A DNA stretch of 64,000 nt from Mannheimia sp041807705 (GTDB lineage Bacteria > Pseudomonadota > Gammaproteobacteria > Enterobacterales > Pasteurellaceae): the NCBI RefSeq assembly GCF_041807705.1, contig NZ_JBGTYY010000002.1, positions 62,001-126,000 on the forward strand. The letters are read 5' to 3'. Shown here one piece after another: positions 17,309 through 25,347 of this stretch; position 1 is the stretch's first letter, and each line of letters opens with the position of its first letter. The position numbers were made by a program, and so were the translations under genes. The notes below the pieces were generated by a model. It made no database searches and had not been told where the DNA came from. It was given only the letters and a program-made list of their open reading frames with translations.

Positions 17309-18391
17309 ATGACAGAGGTTTATAACTTCAGTGCAGGGCCGGCAATGATGCCGAAAAAAGTGTTAGAAAAAGCACAAGAAGAATTATTAAATTGGTTAGA
17401 TCAAGGCACTTCGGTAATGGAAGTCAGCCATCGTGGTAAATTATTTGTGGAATTGGCTGCCCAGTCTGAAGCTGATTTACGTAAACTTTATAATGTGCCC
17501 GAAAATTACCGTATTCTATTTTTACAGGGCGGAGCAAGAGGGCAATTTGCCGCTATTCCAATGAATCTTATTGGACAAAAAGGTAAAGCACTTTATTTAA
17601 ACTCAGGGCATTGGTCGGCAACTGCTGCGAAAGAAGCTCGTCATTTTGCTGAAATTGATGAAATTAATATTTTAGAGACCGAACCACAATTAAAAGTAAA
17701 TCGTTTAGATTTTAGCGATATTAGCGAACAATACGACTATGTACATTACTGCACAAACGAAACCATTAGTGGTGTGGAAATTTTTGATATTCCTAATGTG
17801 GGTAACACGCCACTAGTGGCGGATATGTCATCAAATATTCTATCCCGTGGCATTGATATCAGTAAGTTTGGCATAATCTATGCAGGTGCTCAGAAAAATC
17901 TAGGTCCTGCTGGTATTACGATTGTTATTATTCGTGATGATTTAATAGGTAAGGCACGTAAAGACACCCCATCTATTTGGAATTATGCGGTTCAGCGTGA
18001 TGCGGACTCGATGATCAATACACCCCCAACTTTTGCGTGGTATTTATGTTCATTAGTATTCAAACACTTATTGGCAGAGGGTGGACTAGAAGCAACTGAA
18101 GAGCATAATTTAGCTAAAGCAGCGTTGTTATATGATTATTTAGATAGCTCAACATTCTATTACAACACGGTAGCGAAAGAAAACCGTTCTTGGATGAATG
18201 TGACTTTCACTACAGGCAACGATGAGCTAAATGCAAAATTTGTGAGTGAAGCAACCGCTTGTGGCTTACAAGCCTTAAAAGGGCATAAAGTGCTAGGCGG
18301 TATGCGAGCTTCAATTTATAACGCAATGCCGATTGAGGGAGTGAAAGCATTGATTGAATTTATGAAAGTATTTGAACAACGTAATACCTAG
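17309..18391 (+). CDS. serC: phosphoserine aminotransferase
   Basis: PLP enzyme of serine synthesis (3-phosphohydroxypyruvate to phosphoserine), also used in pyridoxine synthesis. The 360-aa product starts with the typical VYNFSAGPAMMP. It contains the PLP-lysine region YAGAQKNLGPAG near residue 195 and the ADMSSNILSR segment. A ribosome site GAGGTG precedes the ATG. It is closed by its own terminator. Confidence 0.97.
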   Translation: MTEVYNFSAGPAMMPKKVLEKAQEELLNWLDQGTSVMEVSHRGKLFVELAAQSEADLRKLYNVPENYRILFLQGGARGQFAAIPMNLIGQKGKALYLNSGHWSATAAKEARHFAEIDEINILETEPQLKVNRLDFSDISEQYDYVHYCTNETISGVEIFDIPNVGNTPLVADMSSNILSRGIDISKFGIIYAGAQKNLGPAGITIVIIRDDLIGKARKDTPSIWNYAVQRDADSMINTPPTFAWYLCSLVFKHLLAEGGLEATEEHNLAKAALLYDYLDSSTFYYNTVAKENRSWMNVTFTTGNDELNAKFVSEATACGLQALKGHKVLGGMRASIYNAMPIEGVKALIEFMKVFEQRNT

Positions 18392-18401
18392 TAAAAAGCA
18401 G

Positions 18402-18427
18402 AAGAGCCACATTTGTGGCTCTTGTAG
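18402..18427 (+). terminator. serC terminator
   Basis: AAGAGCCAC (18402-18410) pairs with GTGGCTCTT (18415-18423); the following tract is GTAGTTTGTTTT. Confidence 0.75.
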
Positions 18428-18889
18428 TTTGTTTTATTAAATGGACAAAAAACAGATTTTAGATGCTCATAAGAAAATCTTAAGTGAATTGCCCCTATGA
18501 TTCATTGCTATATTTTTCTCCTGGTTAAACCTAAAAAACGGAATCTCATAAACAGATATAAGATGTGTAAATTGTAACGATTTTATAGTATTACTAAGTT
18601 TTTCTGGTGCAATTTTCTCTAGTAATATAATTACTTTATGTAAGTGATATACTGAATGCCCTTTACTCTCTCAGAACCGACCATTATCATAGCTCTACTT
18701 AATTTTATAACAGTCTCTATATTGAAAACTATATGCAGACTCACACTATAAAATAACCACCCTTAACATCTTCCCTGATTTAAGAATGACTTTAACTGTT
18801 CAGGGTAAATCTGCATATATGACAGAAAAGTATAATTTCTTGAGTAATTTATTAATAAGCAATTCAAATTTTTGAGGGAGGATTCTCTA
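18428..18889. other. intergenic region, no gene seen
   Basis: About 460 bp of A+T-rich sequence before the sensor kinase gene. I see no ORF with coding character, no tRNA and no clear repeat. It ends with a GAGGGAGG ribosome site for the kinase. Composition changes abruptly to G+C-richer sequence shortly after 18990. Confidence 0.5.
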
Positions 18890-20608
18890 GTGAAATTTGT
18901 TCCTTACACATTAATCCAATTAATGATGAAATCTCCATCCTTAAAAGACGGTTTAGCTCATATTGCCCTAATATTTCTTCTCTTTCTATCCCACAACATC
19001 TGGGCATCCACCTATCACATCGGTATTCTTGCCCAACGAGGAGAAGCCTACACTCGCACGCATTGGCAGCCGTGGGTTGATTGGTTGAATGAGCAGCTTC
19101 CGAATGAGCAATTTGAGTTGGTGCCGCTTGGGTTGAACGAGACAAATCGGCATTCAGAGCTGGATTTTCTACTGACTAACCAAGCCCAATTTTTCTATTT
19201 GAATGATCAAAATGTGCGTTGGTTGGCAACGCTGAACAGCCCTTATTCGGCGAATGCAGAGCAGGGGGCGGTGGGCAGCAGTATTTGGGTACGGGCGGAG
19301 AGTGGTTATCAGCAGTTGGCGGATCTGAAAAATCAGACGATTAGTGCGGTGGATAATCACGCTTTTGGCGGTTATCTGCTCGGCTTGCATCGTTTTTATC
19401 AGCTTGGAATGCAGCCTCAGCGGGATTTTTCGGTGCGGTTTAGCGGTTTTCCGGTGGAGCAGGCGTTGCAGTTGTTGGCGGATAAAACAGTGGAAGCGGC
19501 GATTGTGCCGGTCTGTTTGCTGGAAGAGTTAGTGGCTGAGGGTAAATTTGTCCGTTCGGATTTCCGCTTGCTGTCGCCGCAGCCAAGCTCAATCGCCTGT
19601 GAAAGTAGCACCGAGCTTTTGCCGAACTGGTCACTGGCGGCGATGCCGAGTGTCTCGAATCGTTTGGCAGTAGAGCTTGCCACTCAACTATTGCAGAGCG
19701 AACGGGCGGATTTGCCCCGTTGGACACCGCCATTTTCCTCTGCACAGGCGGATCAGATTTTGCGGGAACTTTATCGCCACCCACAGCAAAAAAGCCTATG
19801 GGCAACGGTGCAGGATTGGATCGTGCTAAATAAATTCGGGCTGTTGGCGGTGCTGGTATTTATTCTGCTGAATTTTGCGGCGTTACGCTATCAGGTCTAT
19901 CGCAAAAGTAAGGCGTTAAATACCGCTCATCGTAAAATGCAGCAGTATCAGCAGGAGCTGACCCGAGCGGATCGGCTCACGCTGTTGGGCGAGATGACGA
20001 CCGGCTTTGCCCACGAGTTGAAACAGCCGTTGTCGGCAATTAGAATGTACGCCGAAGGGCTGAAAAGCCAGAGCCAAGACAGCTATCAACAGCGGATTTT
20101 GGAGAAGCTGATTGCACAGGTGGATCGCTCTACTCAGACAATGCAAACCATTCGGGATTGGGCGAAAAGCCGTCCAAGCAGTGAGTTGCAAGCGGTGGTT
20201 TTGAATGAATTAATTGCAAAAGTGATCGAGTTTATCAGCGTGGAGAATCGCCAAAATGCCAAGATTTGGCTGATTGCCGACTGCTCTTTTTCGCTTAATT
20301 TGAATGCAACGGCGTTGGAGCAGGTGATGACAAATTGCCTGCTTAATGCCCTGCAAGCGGGAGCCACAACGATTGCTGTTCGGTTACAAGCGGTTGAAAA
20401 TGAGATAAACATCACTATTGAGGACGATGCCGGTGGTTTTTCCCAAACCCAACTTGATTTCCCGTTCGTCCCGTTTCGCACCGATAAACCACAGGGGATG
20501 GGCTTAGGCTTGGTGCTGTGCCAAAGGCTGATGCAGTCGCTCGGCGGGTCGATTGAATTGGCGAATGGGGAGCGAGGGGCGAAAGTGATTTTAACCCTAC
20601 CAAGTTAA
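18890..20608 (+). CDS. TtrS-like sensor histidine kinase
   Basis: Membrane sensor kinase of the tetrathionate sensor (TtrS) type. A signal/first membrane segment (about residues 23-40) is followed by a periplasmic phosphonate-binding-protein-like domain (residues 45-290: YHIGILAQRGE, VGSSIWVRAESGYQQLADLKNQ, GYLLGLHRFYQLG). Then come a membrane segment near 315-330, a short coiled coil, the H-box (MTTGFAHELKQPLSAIRMY) and an ATPase domain with N-box (NCLLNALQAG), DDAGGF and GMGLGLVLCQ. I choose the GTG at 18890 (8 nt after GGGAGG) over a TTG at 18872, giving 572 aa. The coding sequence uses many CTG, GCG and CGG codons and is visibly G+C richer than its neighbours, suggesting transfer. The ligand is unknown; no tetrathionate reductase genes are in the window. 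Confidence 0.8.
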   Translation: MKFVPYTLIQLMMKSPSLKDGLAHIALIFLLFLSHNIWASTYHIGILAQRGEAYTRTHWQPWVDWLNEQLPNEQFELVPLGLNETNRHSELDFLLTNQAQFFYLNDQNVRWLATLNSPYSANAEQGAVGSSIWVRAESGYQQLADLKNQTISAVDNHAFGGYLLGLHRFYQLGMQPQRDFSVRFSGFPVEQALQLLADKTVEAAIVPVCLLEELVAEGKFVRSDFRLLSPQPSSIACESSTELLPNWSLAAMPSVSNRLAVELATQLLQSERADLPRWTPPFSSAQADQILRELYRHPQQKSLWATVQDWIVLNKFGLLAVLVFILLNFAALRYQVYRKSKALNTAHRKMQQYQQELTRADRLTLLGEMTTGFAHELKQPLSAIRMYAEGLKSQSQDSYQQRILEKLIAQVDRSTQTMQTIRDWAKSRPSSELQAVVLNELIAKVIEFISVENRQNAKIWLIADCSFSLNLNATALEQVMTNCLLNALQAGATTIAVRLQAVENEINITIEDDAGGFSQTQLDFPFVPFRTDKPQGMGLGLVLCQRLMQSLGGSIELANGERGAKVILTLPS

Positions 20609-20780
20609 TAACAAATGTATTTTGATGGTGCGTTAGCAAACGCACCCTTGTATGCGTAAGCTTTTAACCGTGATTAACGCCATCGTCCGTGATAGCTCAC
20701 AGTGGAATGCTCACGCGGTTTAATTAACGAATTTGTATCTCGCCAAATATTTTGGGGGATACAGTTGCTACGGAGAAAAA

Positions 20781-21377
20781 ATGCAAATTCATATTCTTGA
20801 CGATGAAGAACCGCTGTTAGACGCAATGGCTTTCCTGCTTGCCCCGTTGGGCTTGGAACTCCACACTTGGCAGAACAGTCTCGATTTTTTGGCACAGGCT
20901 GATTTACACCAAAAAGGCGTGCTGTTGCTGGATATTCGTATGCCTTATTTAGACGGTCAGCAGGTTCATCAAAAACTGCGGGAGGCACAATCGACGCTGG
21001 CGGTCGTGATTATGACGGCTCACGGCGATGTGCCGATGGCAGTTACCGAGCTGAAAAACGGGGCGGTGGATTTTCTGCAAAAACCGGTCGGCTTTGAGCA
21101 GTTAAAGCAAGTGCTGGGGGCTGCTGAAAAAGCCAGCGAACAAGCAGTTAAAATTCGTGAAATTTCGCAAAATTATGCAAAATTGACGGAAAAAGAGCGG
21201 AACTTAGTGCCTTATATTATGCAGGGCTATATTAATAAACAAATTGCCGATAAATTGGCGATTTCAGTCAGAACGGTAGAAGTGCATCGTGCAAGTGTGA
21301 TGGAAAAAATGCAGGCGGAGAGTTTGGCGGGCTTAGTGCAGAAAATTAGCGATTTGCAAAAAATTGAGAAAATATAA
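20781..21377 (+). CDS. TtrR-like response regulator (FixJ/LuxR type)
   Basis: Partner of the preceding kinase. A receiver domain (residues 1-115) carries the acidic pair DDEE at 5-8, the phospho-acceptor Asp in LLLDIRMPYLDG near 52 and Lys in LQKPVGFEQL near 104. A LuxR-type HTH follows (LTEKERNLVPYIMQGYINKQIADKLAISVRTVEVHRASVMEKM). The start at 20781 is preceded by ACGGAG; an upstream ATG at 20733 adds 16 unlikely residues. It is 198 aa long. A 172-bp gap separates it from the kinase, larger than usual for a co-transcribed pair. Composition resembles the kinase gene. Confidence 0.85.
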   Translation: MQIHILDDEEPLLDAMAFLLAPLGLELHTWQNSLDFLAQADLHQKGVLLLDIRMPYLDGQQVHQKLREAQSTLAVVIMTAHGDVPMAVTELKNGAVDFLQKPVGFEQLKQVLGAAEKASEQAVKIREISQNYAKLTEKERNLVPYIMQGYINKQIADKLAISVRTVEVHRASVMEKMQAESLAGLVQKISDLQKIEKI

Positions 21378-21546
21378 CCGCTTGTGTATTTGAAAATAAA
21401 TATGGAAATTGCTGATAAAGCATTAAATAGTTAGGGTAGTTTGCAAAAATTAAGGTTTGCATTTTATCCTTGCATTCCCATTTGTCTTGCATTCAGTTAC
21501 AATGTGAACTATTTTTTACTTATACTTAAATCAAAGATTAAGCCGT

Positions 21547-22890
21547 ATGCAAAACGAATTGGCACAGACTATTCCAGAACTCATCTCTTGGACGAAAGAT
21601 CGTGAATTTTCACTTTCACTCTCTTCCGACCGCTTAGCGTTTCTACTTGCTATCTCTATTTATAATCAAGAACAGACAGATGGTGAATTGTTAGAAAGTG
21701 ATCTTGTTGATCTTTTCCGTTATGTTTCAAATTCGTTTGAGCAGCCTGATGCAACCTTTACTCAGCGTGCAAATAATGCGATTAATGATTTAGTTAGACA
21801 GCGTTTGTTAAATCGCTTTAGTAGTGAATTTACCGAAGGATTAGCGATTTATCGTGTAACGCCGTTAGGAGTAGGCATTTCAAACTATTATGTTCGCCAG
21901 CGTGAATTTTCCACACTTCGCCTTTCTATTCAGCTTTCTATTGTGGCGGATGAAATTCAGCGTGCTTCAGTGTCAGCTGAAGAAGGAACGGCAGAGGCGA
22001 AAGATGAGCGTTTTTGGCGAAATAATGTGTATGCACCACTTAAATATTCGGTGGCAGAAATTTTTGACAGTATTGATCTTTCACAACGCATTATGGACGA
22101 AAATCAGCATCAAATTCGTGAGCGAATTGCAGAGCTTTTAAGCCAAAACTGGCACGAAGCGATTATAAGTTGTGAACAGTTATTAGATGAAACCTCAGGT
22201 AATCTGCGTGAGTTGCAAGACACACTGAATGCCGCAGGCGATAAGTTACAAGCTCAATTATTACGTATTCAAAGCTGTTTGTTTGCCCGTGATGATTTAG
22301 ATTTTATCGACCAGCTGATTGTGAATTTACAGAATAAATTAGACCGTATTATTAGCTGGGGACAACAGGCAATCGATCTTTGGATCGGTTACGATCGTCA
22401 CGTCCATAAATTTATCCGAACAGCGATTGATATGGATAAAAACCGTGTGTTTGGGCAGCGTTTACGTCAATCTATCCAAGATTATTACAACAATCCTTGG
22501 TTTCTTTACACTGCTAAGGCGGATTCATTGCTTGATTTGCGTGATGATGAGGCGATGTTAAATGAAGCAGAATCAGTGGGTGAGTTACCAAGCGAATTAG
22601 AGTACGAATCCCTTTCTGATGTGCAAGAACAGATTGTTTCTGCGATGCAGGCTCATTTAGCCCCATTCCGTGCGGAAGGCAAACCGATAGATTTAGGTAT
22701 TATCTTGCGTGAACAGCTGGCTCGCTTCCCAGAGTCTCGCCATTTTGATGTGGCTCGCATTATTGTCGATCAGGCGGTGAAATTAGGTATGGCAAGCCAA
22801 GATAGCCAAGCGGTTTACCCACAATGGCAACCGATTAATGAACAGGGTGCAGAAGTGCAAGCGAATGTAATCGACCAATACAACAAGTAA
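21547..22890 (+). CDS. mukF: chromosome condensin kleisin MukF
   Basis: Kleisin subunit of the MukBEF condensin that organises the chromosome. The 447-aa protein has an N-terminal winged-helix dimerisation domain starting MQNELAQTIPELISWTKDREFSLSL, a helical middle region, and a C-terminal winged helix (FPESRHFDVARIIVDQAVKLGMA) that binds the MukB head. It is followed after 50 bp by mukE, with an uptake-signal core at 22890-22898 in the gap. The operon is normally mukF-mukE-mukB. Confidence 0.97.
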   Translation: MQNELAQTIPELISWTKDREFSLSLSSDRLAFLLAISIYNQEQTDGELLESDLVDLFRYVSNSFEQPDATFTQRANNAINDLVRQRLLNRFSSEFTEGLAIYRVTPLGVGISNYYVRQREFSTLRLSIQLSIVADEIQRASVSAEEGTAEAKDERFWRNNVYAPLKYSVAEIFDSIDLSQRIMDENQHQIRERIAELLSQNWHEAIISCEQLLDETSGNLRELQDTLNAAGDKLQAQLLRIQSCLFARDDLDFIDQLIVNLQNKLDRIISWGQQAIDLWIGYDRHVHKFIRTAIDMDKNRVFGQRLRQSIQDYYNNPWFLYTAKADSLLDLRDDEAMLNEAESVGELPSELEYESLSDVQEQIVSAMQAHLAPFRAEGKPIDLGIILREQLARFPESRHFDVARIIVDQAVKLGMASQDSQAVYPQWQPINEQGAEVQANVIDQYNK

Positions 22891-22898
22891 CAAGCGGT
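22890..22898. repeat. Apl-type uptake signal core
   Basis: ACAAGCGGT, followed by C, overlaps the last base of the mukF stop codon. Other copies are at 17217, 21377, 32496, 34794, 39949, 39998, 42312, 50513, 51759, 55934 and 63509 (first base of the 9-mer, either strand). They are mostly in gene gaps. Confidence 0.8.
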
Positions 22899-22940
22899 CG
22901 TTTTTGTGTAGAATTTTACAAATTTAAAAGAGAATAGAAG

Positions 22941-23660
22941 ATGACAGACAATATCCAAGATGTGATTTCGCCAAAATTGGCACTCGCCATTGCAAACCCC
23001 ATTTTTCCAGAGTTGGACAGCCAACTGCGTGCAGGGCGTCATATCAATACTGAACAACTTGATCAACACGCCTTTTTGATGGATTTCCAACTGGAGTTGG
23101 AGAGCTTTTATCGCCGTTACCACGTTGAGCTAATTCGAGCACCTGAAGGCTTTTTCTACCTACGCCCGAAAGCCTCAACGCTGATTGCTCGTTCCGCAAT
23201 GTCTGAAATGGAAATGTTGGTGGGGAAAGTATTATGTTATCTCTATTTAAGCCCAGAGCGTTTAGCTCAGCAAGGTATTTTCAACCAAGATGATGTGTAT
23301 GAAGAGCTATTAAGCCTTGCTGATGAAAGTAAATTATTAAAAGCGGTAAACCCACGTTCAACAGGCTCAGACTTAGACCGTGCCAAGTTAGCGGAAAAAG
23401 TAGGTGGTGCATTACGTCGCCTAGCTCGCATTGGCATTATTACCCGTGTAGGGGAACAAAACAGCAAGAAATTTGTGATTTCAGAATCGGTATTCCGCTT
23501 TGGGGCTGATGTACGCACAGGCGATGATCCAAGAGAAGCTCAACTTCGCTTAATTCGAGAGGGTGAAGCCACCACGCCTGAATTATTAAAAGAACAAGCG
23601 GTTGAAATTGATGAAAATATTGCAGATGAAGTGGAAGATTCGGAAGATAGTGAAGAGTAG
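22941..23660 (+). CDS. mukE: chromosome condensin accessory subunit MukE
   Basis: Accessory winged-helix (KITE) subunit that dimerises and binds MukF. At 239 aa it has the conserved start of the family (ISPKLALAIANPIFPELDSQLRAGRHI), a central helical domain (FFYLRPKASTLIARSAMSEMEM) and an acidic C-terminal tail rich in Glu and Asp. The ribosome site is weak. In an uninterrupted operon mukB would follow at once; here a restriction-modification pair begins 14 bp after the stop. Confidence 0.97.
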   Translation: MTDNIQDVISPKLALAIANPIFPELDSQLRAGRHINTEQLDQHAFLMDFQLELESFYRRYHVELIRAPEGFFYLRPKASTLIARSAMSEMEMLVGKVLCYLYLSPERLAQQGIFNQDDVYEELLSLADESKLLKAVNPRSTGSDLDRAKLAEKVGGALRRLARIGIITRVGEQNSKKFVISESVFRFGADVRTGDDPREAQLRLIREGEATTPELLKEQAVEIDENIADEVEDSEDSEE

Positions 23661-23674
23661 AGGTTATTCCTATA

Positions 23675-24730
23675 ATGGAAGTTAAATTAGAAGAGCCTAC
23701 AGTACAATATAAGTTATTCAAGGATATTTTTTCATCAGATTCTAAATTTTCATTTATTGATTTATTCGCTGGTATTGGTGGGTTTAGACTTGCAATGGAG
23801 CGGTTAGGAGGAACTTGTGTTTTTTCTAGTGAAATTGATGAAAATGCGCAGAAAACATATACGGCAAACTTCGGAGATAAACCATATGGTGATATTACTT
23901 TAGAAGAAACGAAAAGTTTAATTCCTTCATATTTTGATATTTTGTGTGCGGGTTTTCCCTGCCAAGCATTCTCTATTGCTGGTAAAAGAGGAGGGTTCGA
24001 CGATACTCGTGGAACATTGTTCTTCGATGTTGCAGAAATCATTCGTAGGCATAAGCCGAAAGCCTTTTTCCTTGAAAATGTAAAAGGACTACTTAGCCAT
24101 GATAAAGGTAGAACATTAGAAACAATACTGAATGTTTTGCGATGTGATTTAGGTTATTTTGTTCCAGAACCTCAAATACTAAATGCAAAAGATTTCGGTG
24201 TTCCACAAAATCGAGAGCGAGTATTTATTGTTGGTTTTAGAAAAGATTTGGCTATAAAGTCTTTCTACTATCCTAAACCATTAGGAAAAAAAGTAAGCTT
24301 TAATGATGTAAAAGAAAAAGATGTTGTACCAACAAAATATTATTTATCAAATCAATATGTAGAAACCTTAAGAAACCATAAAGCTCGCCATCAAGGAAAA
24401 GGAAATGGGTTTGGGTATGAAATTATTCCAGATGATGGTATCGCAAATGCAATAGTTGTTGGAGGAATGGGGAGAGAAAGAAACCTAGTTATAGATCATA
24501 GAATTACTGATTTTACACCAACAACAAAAATAAAAGGTGAAGTAAATAGAGAGGGTATCCGGAAAATGACTCCTCGTGAATGGGCTAGATTGCAAGGATT
24601 TCCAGATAGCTATCTTATCCCTGTAGCTGATACTCAAGCATATAAGCAATTTGGAAATTCTGTTGCTGTACCAGCAATTCAAGCAACAGCTGAAAAAATT
24701 TTGGAGTATTTAGGCATAGTAGGTAAATAG
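23675..24730 (+). CDS. type II DNA (cytosine-5) methyltransferase
   Basis: Modifies a target cytosine at C5. Conserved motifs appear in order: I FIDLFAGIGGFRLAME (residues ~28), IV CAGFPCQAFSIAGKRGGF with the catalytic Cys (~91), VI FLENVKGLL, VIII GVPQNRERVFIVGF, a short variable target-recognition region (~215-275), IX KMTPREWARLQGFPDSY and X QAYKQFGNSVAVPAI. At 351 aa it is a compact M.HhaI-like enzyme, complete and apparently active; specificity cannot be read from sequence. It lies between mukE (14 bp before) and the partner gene (2 bp after), all on the muk strand. It is A+T richer than the muk genes and uses more ATA/AGA/TTT-type codons, suggesting later insertion. Confidence 0.93.
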   Translation: MEVKLEEPTVQYKLFKDIFSSDSKFSFIDLFAGIGGFRLAMERLGGTCVFSSEIDENAQKTYTANFGDKPYGDITLEETKSLIPSYFDILCAGFPCQAFSIAGKRGGFDDTRGTLFFDVAEIIRRHKPKAFFLENVKGLLSHDKGRTLETILNVLRCDLGYFVPEPQILNAKDFGVPQNRERVFIVGFRKDLAIKSFYYPKPLGKKVSFNDVKEKDVVPTKYYLSNQYVETLRNHKARHQGKGNGFGYEIIPDDGIANAIVVGGMGRERNLVIDHRITDFTPTTKIKGEVNREGIRKMTPREWARLQGFPDSYLIPVADTQAYKQFGNSVAVPAIQATAEKILEYLGIVGK

Positions 24731-24732
24731 AA

Positions 24733-25332
24733 ATGGCAAAAGGAACTAAAGTTACTGATATAGTAAGGAAGATAATTCAAAAATACCCAATCAATCAAAA
24801 TTGGAAGCCAAGTGAATTTATTTCTTTTTATTGGAGTGTTTATACATCGGAATTTGATTCTAATAATTCTGTAAATGGTGGTGTATTTGAACAATTACTT
24901 GTTCTTGCCTTACTACGAGAAAATATATCCCCTATATATGTTCAAGCAGAGTTAGCTTTTGTACCGAATGTTATTTTAGATATTGTTTTATATAATCGTA
25001 AAACTCCAATTACAATTAGTGCTAAAACAACTTTAAGAGAGCGTTGGAAGCAAGCTGATTTAGAAGCTATGGCAACTAAATATGTACATCGAGATGCACT
25101 ATGTTATGTTGTTACACTATCCGAAAGTGAAGTAGTTGCTCGCCGTCGAGAAGTGAATAGTTATATAGGAATAAATGATTTCGTATTAGCACATACTTCT
25201 GAATTTGATCTTTTAGTAGAGAAGTTAAAACAGATACAGATTACCACAAGTGAAAGTATAAAAATAATTCAAAGCGATCATAAGTTTTATGATAAAGAAA
25301 ATATTGAACAACTTTATCAAATTAAAATTTAG
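24733..25332 (+). CDS. probable type II restriction endonuclease
   Basis: A 199-aa protein whose place directly after a C5 methyltransferase (2-bp gap) suggests it is the cognate endonuclease. I do not recognise the exact family. Features of a PD-(D/E)XK nuclease are visible: a glutamate in NGGVFEQLLVLALL (near 56), an aspartate in NVILDIVLYN (near 79) and ISAK (near 94) in place of the canonical E-x-K, followed by a basic helix (TTLRERWKQADLEAMA) seen in several type II enzymes as I recall them. No membrane segments or signal peptide. Composition is A+T rich, like the methyltransferase. mukB starts 15 bp after its stop. An alternative is a methylase-associated protein of another role. Confidence 0.65.
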   Translation: MAKGTKVTDIVRKIIQKYPINQNWKPSEFISFYWSVYTSEFDSNNSVNGGVFEQLLVLALLRENISPIYVQAELAFVPNVILDIVLYNRKTPITISAKTTLRERWKQADLEAMATKYVHRDALCYVVTLSESEVVARRREVNSYIGINDFVLAHTSEFDLLVEKLKQIQITTSESIKIIQSDHKFYDKENIEQLYQIKI

Positions 25333-25347
25333 TATTTAGGCATATAT

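Noticed and set aside
18428..18889. A small gene or RNA in the gap before the TtrS-like kinase
   Set aside because: I could find no ORF with a ribosome site, no tRNA fold and no clear hairpin series; the region is listed as empty.
19169..20645. Overlapping antisense ORFs across the TtrS-like kinase
   Set aside because: The higher G+C content makes long open antisense frames common; the sense frame has all kinase motifs.
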